64,000 bases of DNA, from NCBI RefSeq assembly GCF_012999535.1, contig NZ_JABBWV010000008.1, positions 62,001 through 126,000 of the forward strand. Direction: 5' to 3'. The position numbers were made by a program, and so were the translations under genes. The stretch's first letter is position 1; each line of letters starts with the position of its first letter. Shown one piece after another: positions 54,009-62,876 of the stretch. This stretch comes from Microbispora sp. H11081. GTDB taxonomy: Bacteria > Actinomycetota > Actinomycetes > Streptosporangiales > Streptosporangiaceae. Under the pieces are notes generated by a model. It was given only the letters and a program-made list of their open reading frames with translations. It searched no databases and was not told the DNA's origin.

Positions 54009-55268
54009 TCAGCGGGAGTCGGAACGGCTCGCGAGCGCGTCGTACCTGCGGAACGCGGGCACGGCGAAGCCGGCCACCAGGACGAGCACGGCGCACATCA
54101 GGCCGCCGCCCGCCCAGGAGGGCACGAGCCCGAAGGCGTCCGCGGACGCGCCCGCCCGCAGGTCGCCCAGGCGGGGCCCGCCTGCGACGACGACCATGAA
54201 CACCCCCTGCAGGCGGCCGCGCATCTCGTCCGGCGCGTAGGTCTGCAGGATCGTCTGCCGCCACACGGCGGAGGCGAGGTCGGTCGCGCCGCCGATCGCC
54301 AGCAGCCCCACCACCAGCCACAACGGCTGCGCCAGCGCCGCCGCGGTGACCGTGACGCCCCACAGGGCGATCACGAGCGTGAGCGCCACCCCCTGCCTGC
54401 GCACCCGGCCGACCCACCCGGAGAACACCCCGGCGACGACCGCGCCGATCGCGATGCTCGCCGACAGCCAGCCGAACGCCACCGCCGACCCGCCGAAACG
54501 CTCGGCCGTCATCTCGGGGAACAGCGCCCTCGGCATCGCGAACGCCATGGCGATGATGTCCACCACGAACGACATGAGCACGACGGGCTTGCTCACCACG
54601 TACGCGAGCCCGTCGACGACCGACCTCAGGCCCGGCCGGGAGATCTCGCCGACGGGCGTCAGCGCCGGCAGTCGCACGGCCGCGTAGAAGCCTGCGCCGA
54701 ACAGGACCGCGTCGATGAGGTACGCCGTCGCGTACCCGCCCTTGGCGAGCACCAGCCCGGCCAGCAGCGGCCCGGCCACCGTGCCGATGCTGCTGACCAG
54801 GAAGTTGAGCGTGTTGGCCGCGGGGACCCGCTCGGTGGGCACGATGCGGGGGATGATCGCCCCGCGCGTCGCAGACGTCACGGCGAAGCCGATCGACTGC
54901 AGGGCGATGACCGCGAGGATGAGATAGACGTTGCCCAGTCCCGACCAGGCGTGCAGCAGCAGGGCGACGGTGGACAGCCAGGCCACCACCGAGCCGGCCA
55001 GCAGGAGCCTGCGACGGTCCATCGCGTCGGCGACGGCGCCGCCCCACAGGCCGAAGACGACCAGGGGGACGAGGCTGACCGGCCCGAGCAGGCCCACCCA
55101 CAGGGACGACCCGGTGATGCTGTAGATCTGCCCGCTCACGGCCACCGAGGTGAGCTGGAAGCCGACGAACGAGACGCCCTGGCCCACCAGCAGCCGCCGG
55201 TACGCGGGAATGGCCAGGGGCCGGGTGTCGAGGGCGACACGCTTCAGAACTGCCTGTACCCCCGCCAC
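54009..55268 (-). CDS. MFS transporter (EntS-like)
   Basis: 419-residue major facilitator with about eleven or twelve hydrophobic helices. Conserved loop elements GGAVADAMDRRRLL (motif A) and PAANTLNFLVSSIGTVAGPLLAG are of the type found in EntS-like exporters and macrolide efflux proteins. The cargo is unknown. The GTG at 55268 has a GAGGTAAG ribosome site. Confidence 0.88.
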   Translation of the reverse strand: MAGVQAVLKRVALDTRPLAIPAYRRLLVGQGVSFVGFQLTSVAVSGQIYSITGSSLWVGLLGPVSLVPLVVFGLWGGAVADAMDRRRLLLAGSVVAWLSTVALLLHAWSGLGNVYLILAVIALQSIGFAVTSATRGAIIPRIVPTERVPAANTLNFLVSSIGTVAGPLLAGLVLAKGGYATAYLIDAVLFGAGFYAAVRLPALTPVGEISRPGLRSVVDGLAYVVSKPVVLMSFVVDIIAMAFAMPRALFPEMTAERFGGSAVAFGWLSASIAIGAVVAGVFSGWVGRVRRQGVALTLVIALWGVTVTAAALAQPLWLVVGLLAIGGATDLASAVWRQTILQTYAPDEMRGRLQGVFMVVVAGGPRLGDLRAGASADAFGLVPSWAGGGLMCAVLVLVAGFAVPAFRRYDALASRSDSR

Positions 55269-55368
55269 CCTTACCTCACTGACCAGGACATATCGATCAT
55301 TTCGCGTACTTTACCCTGATCGCGGTCAAGGTCCGGCGACCGGTGCTCTCCAGGCGATCACGGGAAGG

Positions 55369-55402
55369 CCGAAGGCCCGCGCCGGGCGGCGCGGGCCTTC
55401 GG
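55369..55402. terminator. strong hairpin after the amidase gene
   Basis: A perfect 15-bp stem (CCGAAGGCCCGCGCC paired with GGCGCGGGCCTTCGG) with a GGGC loop lies 33 bp beyond the stop of the double amidase. It also separates that gene from the MFS promoter region. Confidence 0.9.
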
Positions 55403-55434
55403 GACGGACCTCAAGGACCTTCGAATCGGAGTGG

Positions 55435-58400
55435 TCAGCGGCGCGGGCCGGGCTGCAGGAGGCGGTCACCCGGGTTGCACAGCTCTCCCGTGAAGAACGT
55501 GCTGCCGGGCACGCACCGCCACATGCTCGGGTTGGTGTAGCTGGGCGCGAGCCGGACGGCGGTCGCCTGCTCCAGGACGTAGCCGTCGGCGAGCAGGGTC
55601 GCCTCGCTGAAGGCCGTGCCGACGAGCGCGACGCCGATCGGGTTGCGGCCCGCCGAGCTGTTGGTGGCGCCGTACCCCGCGGGCAGGGTCAGCACCGGGT
55701 AGCCCGCGCGGTCGGCGTGACCGACGAGCGCGTTGCCGGACGGCACCAGCACCGCGTCGAAGTCGTCCGACGGGTCGCCGGGGGTCCCGTTGGCGAGGAT
55801 GCCGTCGATCAGCGCGCGGGCGGACGCCCGCCCCGCCTGCAGATCGGAGGTGTACGCCGCGCCGGTGGCCGGATCCGACAGGTCCACGGCCTGCGCGTCG
55901 AGCAGCTGACCCTGCTGGTACTTCAGCCCCTCGACCGGGTTGGCGTCGTTGTAGTCGATGACGTCCTGCAGGGACCTCGCCCCGGGCCCGCGCCCGGCGC
56001 CCGAAAGGTAGGCGTTCAGGTCGCGCTTGAACTCCCGGCTCACGATGCTCACCGGGTTGGGGCTCGGGGTGCCGACGGTCACCGTGGTCGTCGTGGCCCC
56101 GAGCGACTGCAGGGCGCTCACCACCGCCGGGTACGGCTCGGACGTGCTCGATAGGACGGCGATCCGCTCGCCCTGCAGGGCGGTCTTCGACAGGCCCGCC
56201 GTGTAGTCCTTCACGTGCGCGTCCTTCGTCGCCGGGTCGGCCGGATCGGCCCCGGCCATCGCCGTCAGCGCCGCCGCCGCGTCGTACACGGTACGGGTGA
56301 TCGGCCCGGGGGCGTCCTGCGACTTGGCGACCGGCAGCGTGCCGGTGCGGCTGACCAGCCCGACGGTCGGCTTCAGCCCGACGACGCCGGCCGCGTCGGC
56401 GGGGGCCACGAGCTGGGCGGAGTCGGGCGAGGTCTCCATGCCGACGGTGAACGCCGCCAGCCCGGAGGCCGTCGCCGCCGCCGATCCCGCGGACGACCCG
56501 GCCGGAGTCTTGTCGGTGTCCGACGGAAGCAGCACCTGACCGGCGAGGGAGGAGTACCCCTCCGGCAGGTTCGCGTCGAACACACCGTTCAACTCGGTGA
56601 TGTTCGTCTTGCCGAGGATGATCGCCCCGGCGGCCTTGAGCTTGGCGACCACCGTCGAGTCCTTCGCCGGCCGCAGGTCCTGCAGGGCGATCGAGCCGCC
56701 CGTCGTCGGCAGCGATTTCACGTCGAACCCGTCGTTGACCAGGACGGGAAGGCCTGCCAGCGGGCCGAGCGGGTCATGCTTGCCCTTCTTGTCCTTGGCC
56801 GCCTTCTCCCGCTCCTTGTCGGCCTTGCGGGCCTCCTTGATCGCCTCGGTGTTGATGGAGCGTACCGCCTGGATGGCCGGGCCCTCGGCGTTGGTGAGCG
56901 CGATCCGGTAGAGGTACGCCTTGACCAGGGCCTCCGAGGTGAGCGTGCCCGCGGCGAGCCGCGCGGACAGGCTCTGCGCCGACTCGGTCTCCAGCGAGAA
57001 CGGCAGCAACGCCGGCGCGCCGCCGAGCATCTTCATAATCGTGTCGTAGGCGGGGTTGCAGTGCCCGCGCGAGGCGTACGGCCCCGCCGGGACGGTGGGC
57101 GCGCACCGGTACATGCTGGGGTTCACGTTGCCGGCCGTCTGGCGCAGCTTCGTGGACTGCTCGATTACGTAGCCGACGCCGATCAGGTCGTACTCGTCGT
57201 ACGCGCTGCCGTGGATCTGCACGTTGACCGCACGGCGGGTGGTGGCGTTGTACCCCATCGGGATCGTCATCGCCGGGTACCCGGCCTGCGGCCCGTTCGG
57301 CACGCTGCCGAGGATCGCGATCACGGGGTCGGCGGGCTGGGAGGGGTCGGAGCCGGGGTAGGTCATCATGTCGTCGATGGCCTTGTGCCAGGCCGCCTTG
57401 CGTACGGGGAGGTTCGCCCGGTAGGCGGTCTCGTTGGCCCCGCCGGGGGTGACGTCGGCGTTCAGCGCGCTGAGGTGGCGGCTGTTGCCGTACTTCAGGG
57501 CCTGGTGGGCGTTGGCCTGGTTGTCGGCCACCTCTTCGGCCAGCGACTTGATCGGCGCCTGCGAGCCGAGGCGCTTGTAGTACTCGTCGATGCTCTTGTG
57601 CTGCTCGTACCCGCTGGGCAGGTCGGGGATCGCCGGGATCGACACGGTCGGCCGCGGCACCATGATCGCGCCGGCGGCGACCAGCGCGTCGTACGCGATC
57701 TTGAGCGGGCTGCCCTCGGTGAGCGTGCCGTTGTAGCCGATCTTCTTGCCCTTGACGAAGCCGAGGTCCAGGGCCTTCATGTAGTCCGGCACCTGGGCGG
57801 GCGGGGTGGGGATGACACCGGTCCTCAGGTAGTCGTCGCCGAAGACGGCGCGGTATCCGGCGTCGTTGTCCGGGTCGGGCCCGGCGATCGACTGGAGGGT
57901 CATCGCGGCGTCCGACACGCTGCGGACCATCGGCCCCGCCGTGTCCTGCGAGGCGCTGATCGGCGCGATGCCGTACCCCGGGACGAGCCCGACGGTCGGC
58001 CGCAGCCCGACGAGGCTCTGCGCGCTCGACGGGCTGATGATCGAGCCGGAGGTCTCGGTGCCGATGCCCAGCGTGGACATCGCGGCGGCCATCGCCGCGC
58101 CCGTACCGGAGGAGGAGCCGCTGGGATTCTGGTCGGCGTCGATGCCGTTGATGACCTGCCCGGTGAGGTTCGCGAACCCGGACGGCTGGTTGCCGAAGCT
58201 GTTGGCGTACTCCGACAGGCCGACCTTGCCGAGGATGACCACCCCGTGCTCGCGCAGTTTCTTGGTGATGCCCGCGTCGGTCGCCGGGAACGAGTTACGC
58301 AGCGAGTAGTTGCCGGCCGAGGTGTACATGCCCTTGACGTCGATGAGGTCCTTCAGCAGGATCGGCAGCCCGTGCGCGGGCCCGAGGACCTGCCCCTTCG

Positions 58401-58719
58401 CCCGTTGCCTGTCGGCCTCGGCGGCCTCCTTGAGGGCGTCCGCGTTGAGTTGCGTGACGGCGTTCAGGCCCGGTCCGCGCTTGTTCAGCGCGTTGATCCG
58501 GTCGATGTACATCTGGGTGAGCTCGACGGAGGTGAGCTGACCCTGCTCCATCATGGCCTCGGCCTGCGCGCCGGTGAGCGTCTCCAGATCGAGTACGGGT
58601 GGCCGGTGGCCCTTCGCGGGATCTTTCGGCGGCGCTTCGGCGGACGCCGGCGCCGCCGTGAGCGGGATGACGAGGGAAAGGGTGAGGAGAGAACAGAGGA
58701 CGGGACGAGCCTTGCGCAC
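55435..58719 (-). CDS. secreted tandem amidase-signature protein
   Basis: 1094-residue exported protein made of two amidase-signature domains in series. Signal peptide at about 1-27. Domain 1 (about 45-560) has the catalytic set: Lys123 in LPILLKDLID, a serine in NPSGSSSG (200-205), and the likely nucleophile Ser226 in GTETSGSII. Domain 2 (about 575-1085) has PAGSSAGSAAA and a serine near 767, but the lysine position is Asn662 (LPVLVNDGFD), so it is probably inactive or altered. Each domain ends with an NPSM(Y/W)RC element and cysteine-containing tail, suggesting disulfides. The substrate is unknown. A strong terminator follows. LacI-type operators lie in the upstream region. Confidence 0.9.
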   Translation of the reverse strand: MRKARPVLCSLLTLSLVIPLTAAPASAEAPPKDPAKGHRPPVLDLETLTGAQAEAMMEQGQLTSVELTQMYIDRINALNKRGPGLNAVTQLNADALKEAAEADRQRAKGQVLGPAHGLPILLKDLIDVKGMYTSAGNYSLRNSFPATDAGITKKLREHGVVILGKVGLSEYANSFGNQPSGFANLTGQVINGIDADQNPSGSSSGTGAAMAAAMSTLGIGTETSGSIISPSSAQSLVGLRPTVGLVPGYGIAPISASQDTAGPMVRSVSDAAMTLQSIAGPDPDNDAGYRAVFGDDYLRTGVIPTPPAQVPDYMKALDLGFVKGKKIGYNGTLTEGSPLKIAYDALVAAGAIMVPRPTVSIPAIPDLPSGYEQHKSIDEYYKRLGSQAPIKSLAEEVADNQANAHQALKYGNSRHLSALNADVTPGGANETAYRANLPVRKAAWHKAIDDMMTYPGSDPSQPADPVIAILGSVPNGPQAGYPAMTIPMGYNATTRRAVNVQIHGSAYDEYDLIGVGYVIEQSTKLRQTAGNVNPSMYRCAPTVPAGPYASRGHCNPAYDTIMKMLGGAPALLPFSLETESAQSLSARLAAGTLTSEALVKAYLYRIALTNAEGPAIQAVRSINTEAIKEARKADKEREKAAKDKKGKHDPLGPLAGLPVLVNDGFDVKSLPTTGGSIALQDLRPAKDSTVVAKLKAAGAIILGKTNITELNGVFDANLPEGYSSLAGQVLLPSDTDKTPAGSSAGSAAATASGLAAFTVGMETSPDSAQLVAPADAAGVVGLKPTVGLVSRTGTLPVAKSQDAPGPITRTVYDAAAALTAMAGADPADPATKDAHVKDYTAGLSKTALQGERIAVLSSTSEPYPAVVSALQSLGATTTTVTVGTPSPNPVSIVSREFKRDLNAYLSGAGRGPGARSLQDVIDYNDANPVEGLKYQQGQLLDAQAVDLSDPATGAAYTSDLQAGRASARALIDGILANGTPGDPSDDFDAVLVPSGNALVGHADRAGYPVLTLPAGYGATNSSAGRNPIGVALVGTAFSEATLLADGYVLEQATAVRLAPSYTNPSMWRCVPGSTFFTGELCNPGDRLLQPGPRR

Positions 58720-58944
58720 GAGGTGCTCCTTGGGGAAACCCGGTGATGCGCGAGACGCTATAAATGATCAGTTACGGCTGAATGTCCGAAACGTTCCCGC
58801 CCTGAAACAGGGATCATCCCGACAAATTTCACTGCGGCACTAATGGGTGGCGCAGAGCGGCACAAAGCCCTGATCGTGGGAGGGGCCTGGCGACGAGAGC
58901 AGGCGCTTCTCGATGCGCGCTCAGCCACCGTGACGCGGGTGGCA

Positions 58945-58974
58945 CCGAAATTTTCGGGTCTAGATCGAAATTTC
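58945..58974. promoter_or_regulatory. two LacI-type palindromic operators
   Basis: CCGAAATTTTCGG at 58945-58957 is a perfect CCGAAA-N-TTTCGG palindrome. GAAATTTC at 58967-58974 lies two helical turns away. Related half-sites occur at 58786-58791, 59131 and 59150-59160. The 438-bp space 58720-59157 between the amidase start and the LacI-type stop holds no gene. Confidence 0.65.
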
Positions 58975-59157
58975 TACCCGGCGGAGTATGCGTCCGGCGA
59001 GGAGGTGCACCGGCGGCCACTCCGCCGATCGCACCGGTCTCACCACGGCCGGACCCGATATCCGCATCCCGATTCGCCGTACGCTTCCCACGACTTCGGT
59101 GCGGAGAGCGTCACCGGATCGGCCGGGGCTCCGAATTTCTTCCCGAGATCCGAAAGT

Positions 59158-60201
59158 TCAGGCGGCGAGGGCGGCGGTGCTGCCGCGCACGACGAGGCTG
59201 GTGGTGAGTTCGAGGCGATTCTGCGGCGGGGTTTCTCCCCGGGCGAGGGCGACCACCATGGTCGTCGCGGCGGCGGCCATTTCGGTCAGCGGCTGGCGGA
59301 CCGTCGTCAGCGCGGGGATGAGCCACTGCGCCATCGGCAGGTCGTCGAAGCCGACCACGCTCAGCTCGTCGGGGATGCGCAGCCCCAGCTCGTGGGCCGC
59401 CTGGTACACGCCCATGGCCTGTGCGTCGTTGAAGGCGAACACGGCCGTCGGGCGCCGGCGCAGCGCGAGCAGGGAGCGGGCGTGCGCAAGGCCGTCCTCC
59501 GCGCTGAAGTCGCCCTGCCGGACGAGCTCCGGATTTGTCGGCACGCCCGCGGCGTCCATGGCGGCGCGGAACCCGTCGAGCCGCGCGCGGCTGGACAGGG
59601 CGTGGGCGGGACCGGTGATGAGCGCGATGCGCCGATGTCCCAGTTCCAGCAGGTGGCGCCCGGCCGACAGGCCGCCGCTCCAGTTGCCCGCGCCCACCGA
59701 GGGAAGCTCGTGCCCGGGATCGCCGGTGGGATCGACCAGCACCACGGGGATGTCCCGGGTCCTGAACTGCTCATGCTGAGCCCGGGTGAGGCCGGAGAAG
59801 ACCACGATCACCCCGCAGGGGCGACGGCCGATGACGCCCTCCAGCCATCCCCTGGCGGGCGGTCTGCGCTCCTGCAGCTCGGAGACGACCACCGCGAGGT
59901 CGTGCTCGCGCGCGACCTGCTCGACCCCCTTGATGACCTCCATGGCGTACGCGCCCTCGAGCTCGTGGAAGACCAGCTCGACGAGCGGGGCCGAGGCGGG
60001 GCGCTTCTTCTGCCTGCGGTATCCGTGCTCGCGGATCAGCTCCTCGACCAGTGCGCGGGTCTCGGGGGCGACCTCGGACCTGCCGTTGACGACCTTGGAG
60101 ACGGTCGCCGGGGACACCCCCGCCAGCTCGGCGATCTGGGCGATGGTCAGCGGCCGGGAGGGCGTGCGTTCCGGAGGCGTCGGCTCCCTGGTCGTCGTCA
60201 T
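59158..60201 (-). CDS. LacI-family transcriptional regulator
   Basis: 347-residue sugar-responsive repressor. The helix-turn-helix is at about 18-40 (TIAQIAELAGVSPATVSKVV, then NGRSEVAPETR), followed by the hinge and a periplasmic-binding-protein-like ligand domain (VFAFNDAQAMGVYQAAHELG, VVGFDDLPMAQWLIPALTTV). It is divergent from the GH3 genes, with operator-like palindromes between them matching the CGAA-N-TTCG type used by xylose- or cellobiose-type LacI repressors of streptomycetes. A xylan- or glucan-derived sugar is the probable inducer. Confidence 0.93.
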   Translation of the reverse strand: MTTTREPTPPERTPSRPLTIAQIAELAGVSPATVSKVVNGRSEVAPETRALVEELIREHGYRRQKKRPASAPLVELVFHELEGAYAMEVIKGVEQVAREHDLAVVVSELQERRPPARGWLEGVIGRRPCGVIVVFSGLTRAQHEQFRTRDIPVVLVDPTGDPGHELPSVGAGNWSGGLSAGRHLLELGHRRIALITGPAHALSSRARLDGFRAAMDAAGVPTNPELVRQGDFSAEDGLAHARSLLALRRRPTAVFAFNDAQAMGVYQAAHELGLRIPDELSVVGFDDLPMAQWLIPALTTVRQPLTEMAAAATTMVVALARGETPPQNRLELTTSLVVRGSTAALAA

Positions 60202-60236
60202 GGCCGCAGTTTAGCCTCCAGTTTTCGGACAATCAC

Positions 60237-60335
60237 CCGAATGTTTCGGATATCTCGCGTCCGATTCCTTGACGGCCTCCAGCACAGCGACCTAGAGTCC
60301 ACATAAACTATCGGTCCCAATCTTGAAACTTTCGG
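60237..60335. promoter_or_regulatory. operators between the LacI regulator and GH3 genes
   Basis: CCGAATGTTTCGG (60237-60249, one mismatch to CCGAAA-N-TTTCGG) and TTGAAACTTTCGG (60323-60335, two mismatches) flank the divergent start regions; a TTTCGG half-site lies at 60223-60228. The site at 60323 is about 50 bp before the GH3 start, well placed to block transcription. Confidence 0.65.
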
Positions 60336-60383
60336 TCATCGGGGGCCGAGCCCCACGCGGTGGATCGACAAACAAGGGATGTC

Positions 60384-62741
60384 ATGACATTCGTAGACGC
60401 GCCGGGCATCGCGCCCTGGCGGGACGCCGAGCGGCCTCTCGACGAGCGCGTGGAGGCGCTGCTGACCGAGATGACGCTGGAGGAGAAGGTCGCCCAGCTC
60501 GGTTCCGTCTGGGTCGACATCTCGACCACCGGATCCCAGGCGGCGTCGGGCAACGTCGCCCCGTTGCAGGACCTGTTCATGAAGGACGGCACCGACCTCG
60601 CCGACCGGATCCGCGATGGCGTCGGCCACCTCACCCGCGTGTACGGAACGGCGCCGGTGAGCCCGGCCGAGGGCGCGGCCGGGCTGCGGTCCCTTCAGGA
60701 GCAGGTCGTGGCGGCCAACCGGTTCGGCATCCCCGCCATCGCGCACGAGGAGTGCCTGACCGGGTTCGCCACGTACGGCGCGACCGCCTATCCCACGCCG
60801 CTGGCCTGGGCGGCGACCTTTGACCCCGCGCTGGTCCAGCGCATGGCCAGGGCCATCGGCGACGACCTGCGGGCGGTCGGCGTCCACCAGGGCCTGTCCC
60901 CCGTCCTCGACGTGGTGCGCGACTACCGGTGGGGCAGGGTCGAGGAGAGCCTCGGCGAGGATCCCTACCTCGTCGGCCAGATCGGCGCGGCGTACGTGCG
61001 CGGCATCGAGGAGGCCGGCGTCATCGCGACGCTCAAGCACTTCGCCGGCTACGCCGCCTCCCGGGCGGGCCGCAACCACGCCCCGGTCAGCATCGGCCCC
61101 CGCGAGATGGCCGACGTCATCCTCCCGCCGTTCGAGACGGCGATCCGCGAGGGCGGCGCCCGCTCGGTCATGAACTCCTACACCGACGTCGACGGCGTCC
61201 CTGTCGCCGCAAGCGCCGACCTGCTGCGGCGCGTGCTGCGCGACCAGTGGGGCTTCGACGGCACGGTCGTGGCCGACTACTGGGCGGTGCCGTTCCTCGC
61301 GATGAACCACCGCGTGGCCGAGGACGAGGCGCACGCGGGCGTCATCGCGCTGCGCGCCGGCATCGACGTGGAACTGCCGGAGACCGTCGGCTACGGCGAG
61401 CGCCTGGTCGAGCAGGTCCGGGCGGGCCGCGTGGCGGAGTCCCTGGTCGACGAGGCGGTCCGCCGTGTGCTGGTGCAGAAGATCGAGCTTGGCCTGCTCG
61501 ACGGCGGCCCCCTCGTGCCCGAGGGCGCGGGCGACGTCGACCTGGACGGCCCCCGCAACCGCGACCTGGCCCGCACGGTCGCCGAGCGCTCCGTCGTGCT
61601 GCTGAGCAACCCCGCGGGCGTGCTGCCGCTGGCCGCCGGGACCCCCACCAGGATCGCCGTCGTCGGCCCGTGCGCCGACGACCCGCAGACGCTGCTCGGC
61701 TGCTACGCCTTCCCCAACCACGTGCTCGACCGCTTCCCCGACCACGGCATGGGCCTGCCCGTCGCCCCCGTCATCGACGGCCTGCGGGCCGAGTTCCCCG
61801 CCGCCGACCTGCGGTTCGCGCGCGGCGCGGACGTGTCGGGCGACGACGCCTCCGGCATCGCCGAGGCCGCCGCGCTGGCCGCCGACTCCGACCTCGTGCT
61901 GCTGTTCGTCGGCGACCGGGCCGGACTGTTCGGCAACGGCACCTCCGGCGAGGGCTGCGACGCCGACCACCTCGGCCTGCCCGGTGTCCAGGGCGAGCTG
62001 GCCGAGGCGGTCCTGGCCACCGGCACGCCGGTCGTGCTGGTCGTCGTGTCCGGCCGCCCGTACGCGGTGGGTCCCTACGTGGAGCGGGCCGCCGCCGCGC
62101 TCCAGGCGTTCCTGCCGGGCGTGGAGGGAGGCGCGGCGATCGCGGGGGTGCTCAGCGGCCGGGTCGAGCCCTCGGGCCGGCTGCCCGTGCAGATCCCCGG
62201 CTCCCCCTTCGTCAACCCCTCCACGTACCTGCAGCCGCCCCTGGGACTGCGGACGGACGGCATCTCCGTGTCCGACCCGACCCCCGCGTTCCCCTTCGGC
62301 CACGGCCTGTCGTACACGACGGTCAGCTACGACGCGCTGACGACCTCGGCGGAGCGGTATCCCACGGACGGCACCGTCGAGGCGCGGGTGACCATCACCA
62401 ACACCGGCGCCAGGGCGGCGGAGGAGGTCGTGCAGCTGTACGCCTCGGACCCGGTCGCGATGGTGGCCCGGCCGGTGGCGCAGCTCGTCGGCTTCGCCCG
62501 GGTGCCGCTCGCCCCCGGCGAGACCCGCGAGGTGGTCTTCGACGTGCCCGCGGACGCCTTCTCCTACACCGGCCCCGAGCTGCGCAGGATCGTCGAGCCG
62601 GGGGTGATCGCGCTCACGGCGGGCCCGTCCGCCGCCGACCGCCCGCTGAGCGCCGAGATCCTGCTGACCGGCGACACCGTCGTGCTCGGCCGGGCCAGGC
62701 GGCTCACCACGCACGTGCGGACGCCGGACCCGGCCTCCTGA
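60384..62741 (+). CDS. GH3 family beta-glycosidase
   Basis: 785-residue intracellular-type glycosidase without signal peptide, probably a beta-xylosidase or beta-glucosidase acting on imported oligosaccharides. Domain order is the GH3 N-terminal barrel (RVEEALLTEMTLEEKVAQLG-like start, ESLGEDPYLVG, LKHFAGY, and the nucleophile aspartate in GTVVADYWAV), the C-terminal alpha/beta domain (TRIAVVGPCADD, VVLVVVSGRPYAV), and a fibronectin III-like domain (about 660-760). AAGGGA precedes the ATG at 60384. Control by the divergent LacI regulator is likely. A second GH3 gene follows after 135 bp. Confidence 0.94.
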   Translation: MTFVDAPGIAPWRDAERPLDERVEALLTEMTLEEKVAQLGSVWVDISTTGSQAASGNVAPLQDLFMKDGTDLADRIRDGVGHLTRVYGTAPVSPAEGAAGLRSLQEQVVAANRFGIPAIAHEECLTGFATYGATAYPTPLAWAATFDPALVQRMARAIGDDLRAVGVHQGLSPVLDVVRDYRWGRVEESLGEDPYLVGQIGAAYVRGIEEAGVIATLKHFAGYAASRAGRNHAPVSIGPREMADVILPPFETAIREGGARSVMNSYTDVDGVPVAASADLLRRVLRDQWGFDGTVVADYWAVPFLAMNHRVAEDEAHAGVIALRAGIDVELPETVGYGERLVEQVRAGRVAESLVDEAVRRVLVQKIELGLLDGGPLVPEGAGDVDLDGPRNRDLARTVAERSVVLLSNPAGVLPLAAGTPTRIAVVGPCADDPQTLLGCYAFPNHVLDRFPDHGMGLPVAPVIDGLRAEFPAADLRFARGADVSGDDASGIAEAAALAADSDLVLLFVGDRAGLFGNGTSGEGCDADHLGLPGVQGELAEAVLATGTPVVLVVVSGRPYAVGPYVERAAAALQAFLPGVEGGAAIAGVLSGRVEPSGRLPVQIPGSPFVNPSTYLQPPLGLRTDGISVSDPTPAFPFGHGLSYTTVSYDALTTSAERYPTDGTVEARVTITNTGARAAEEVVQLYASDPVAMVARPVAQLVGFARVPLAPGETREVVFDVPADAFSYTGPELRRIVEPGVIALTAGPSAADRPLSAEILLTGDTVVLGRARRLTTHVRTPDPAS

Positions 62742-62876
62742 CCACGCCGCACGGCAGGCGGGCGGCGTGGCCGCCCGTCTGCCGCATCTTCCTGCCCGGA
62801 GCGGCCGCCGCTCCACGCCGTGCGCGACGGATCGCGCACGTCCGATATGAATCTTCCCGTGGAAGGAGCCTCCCCG

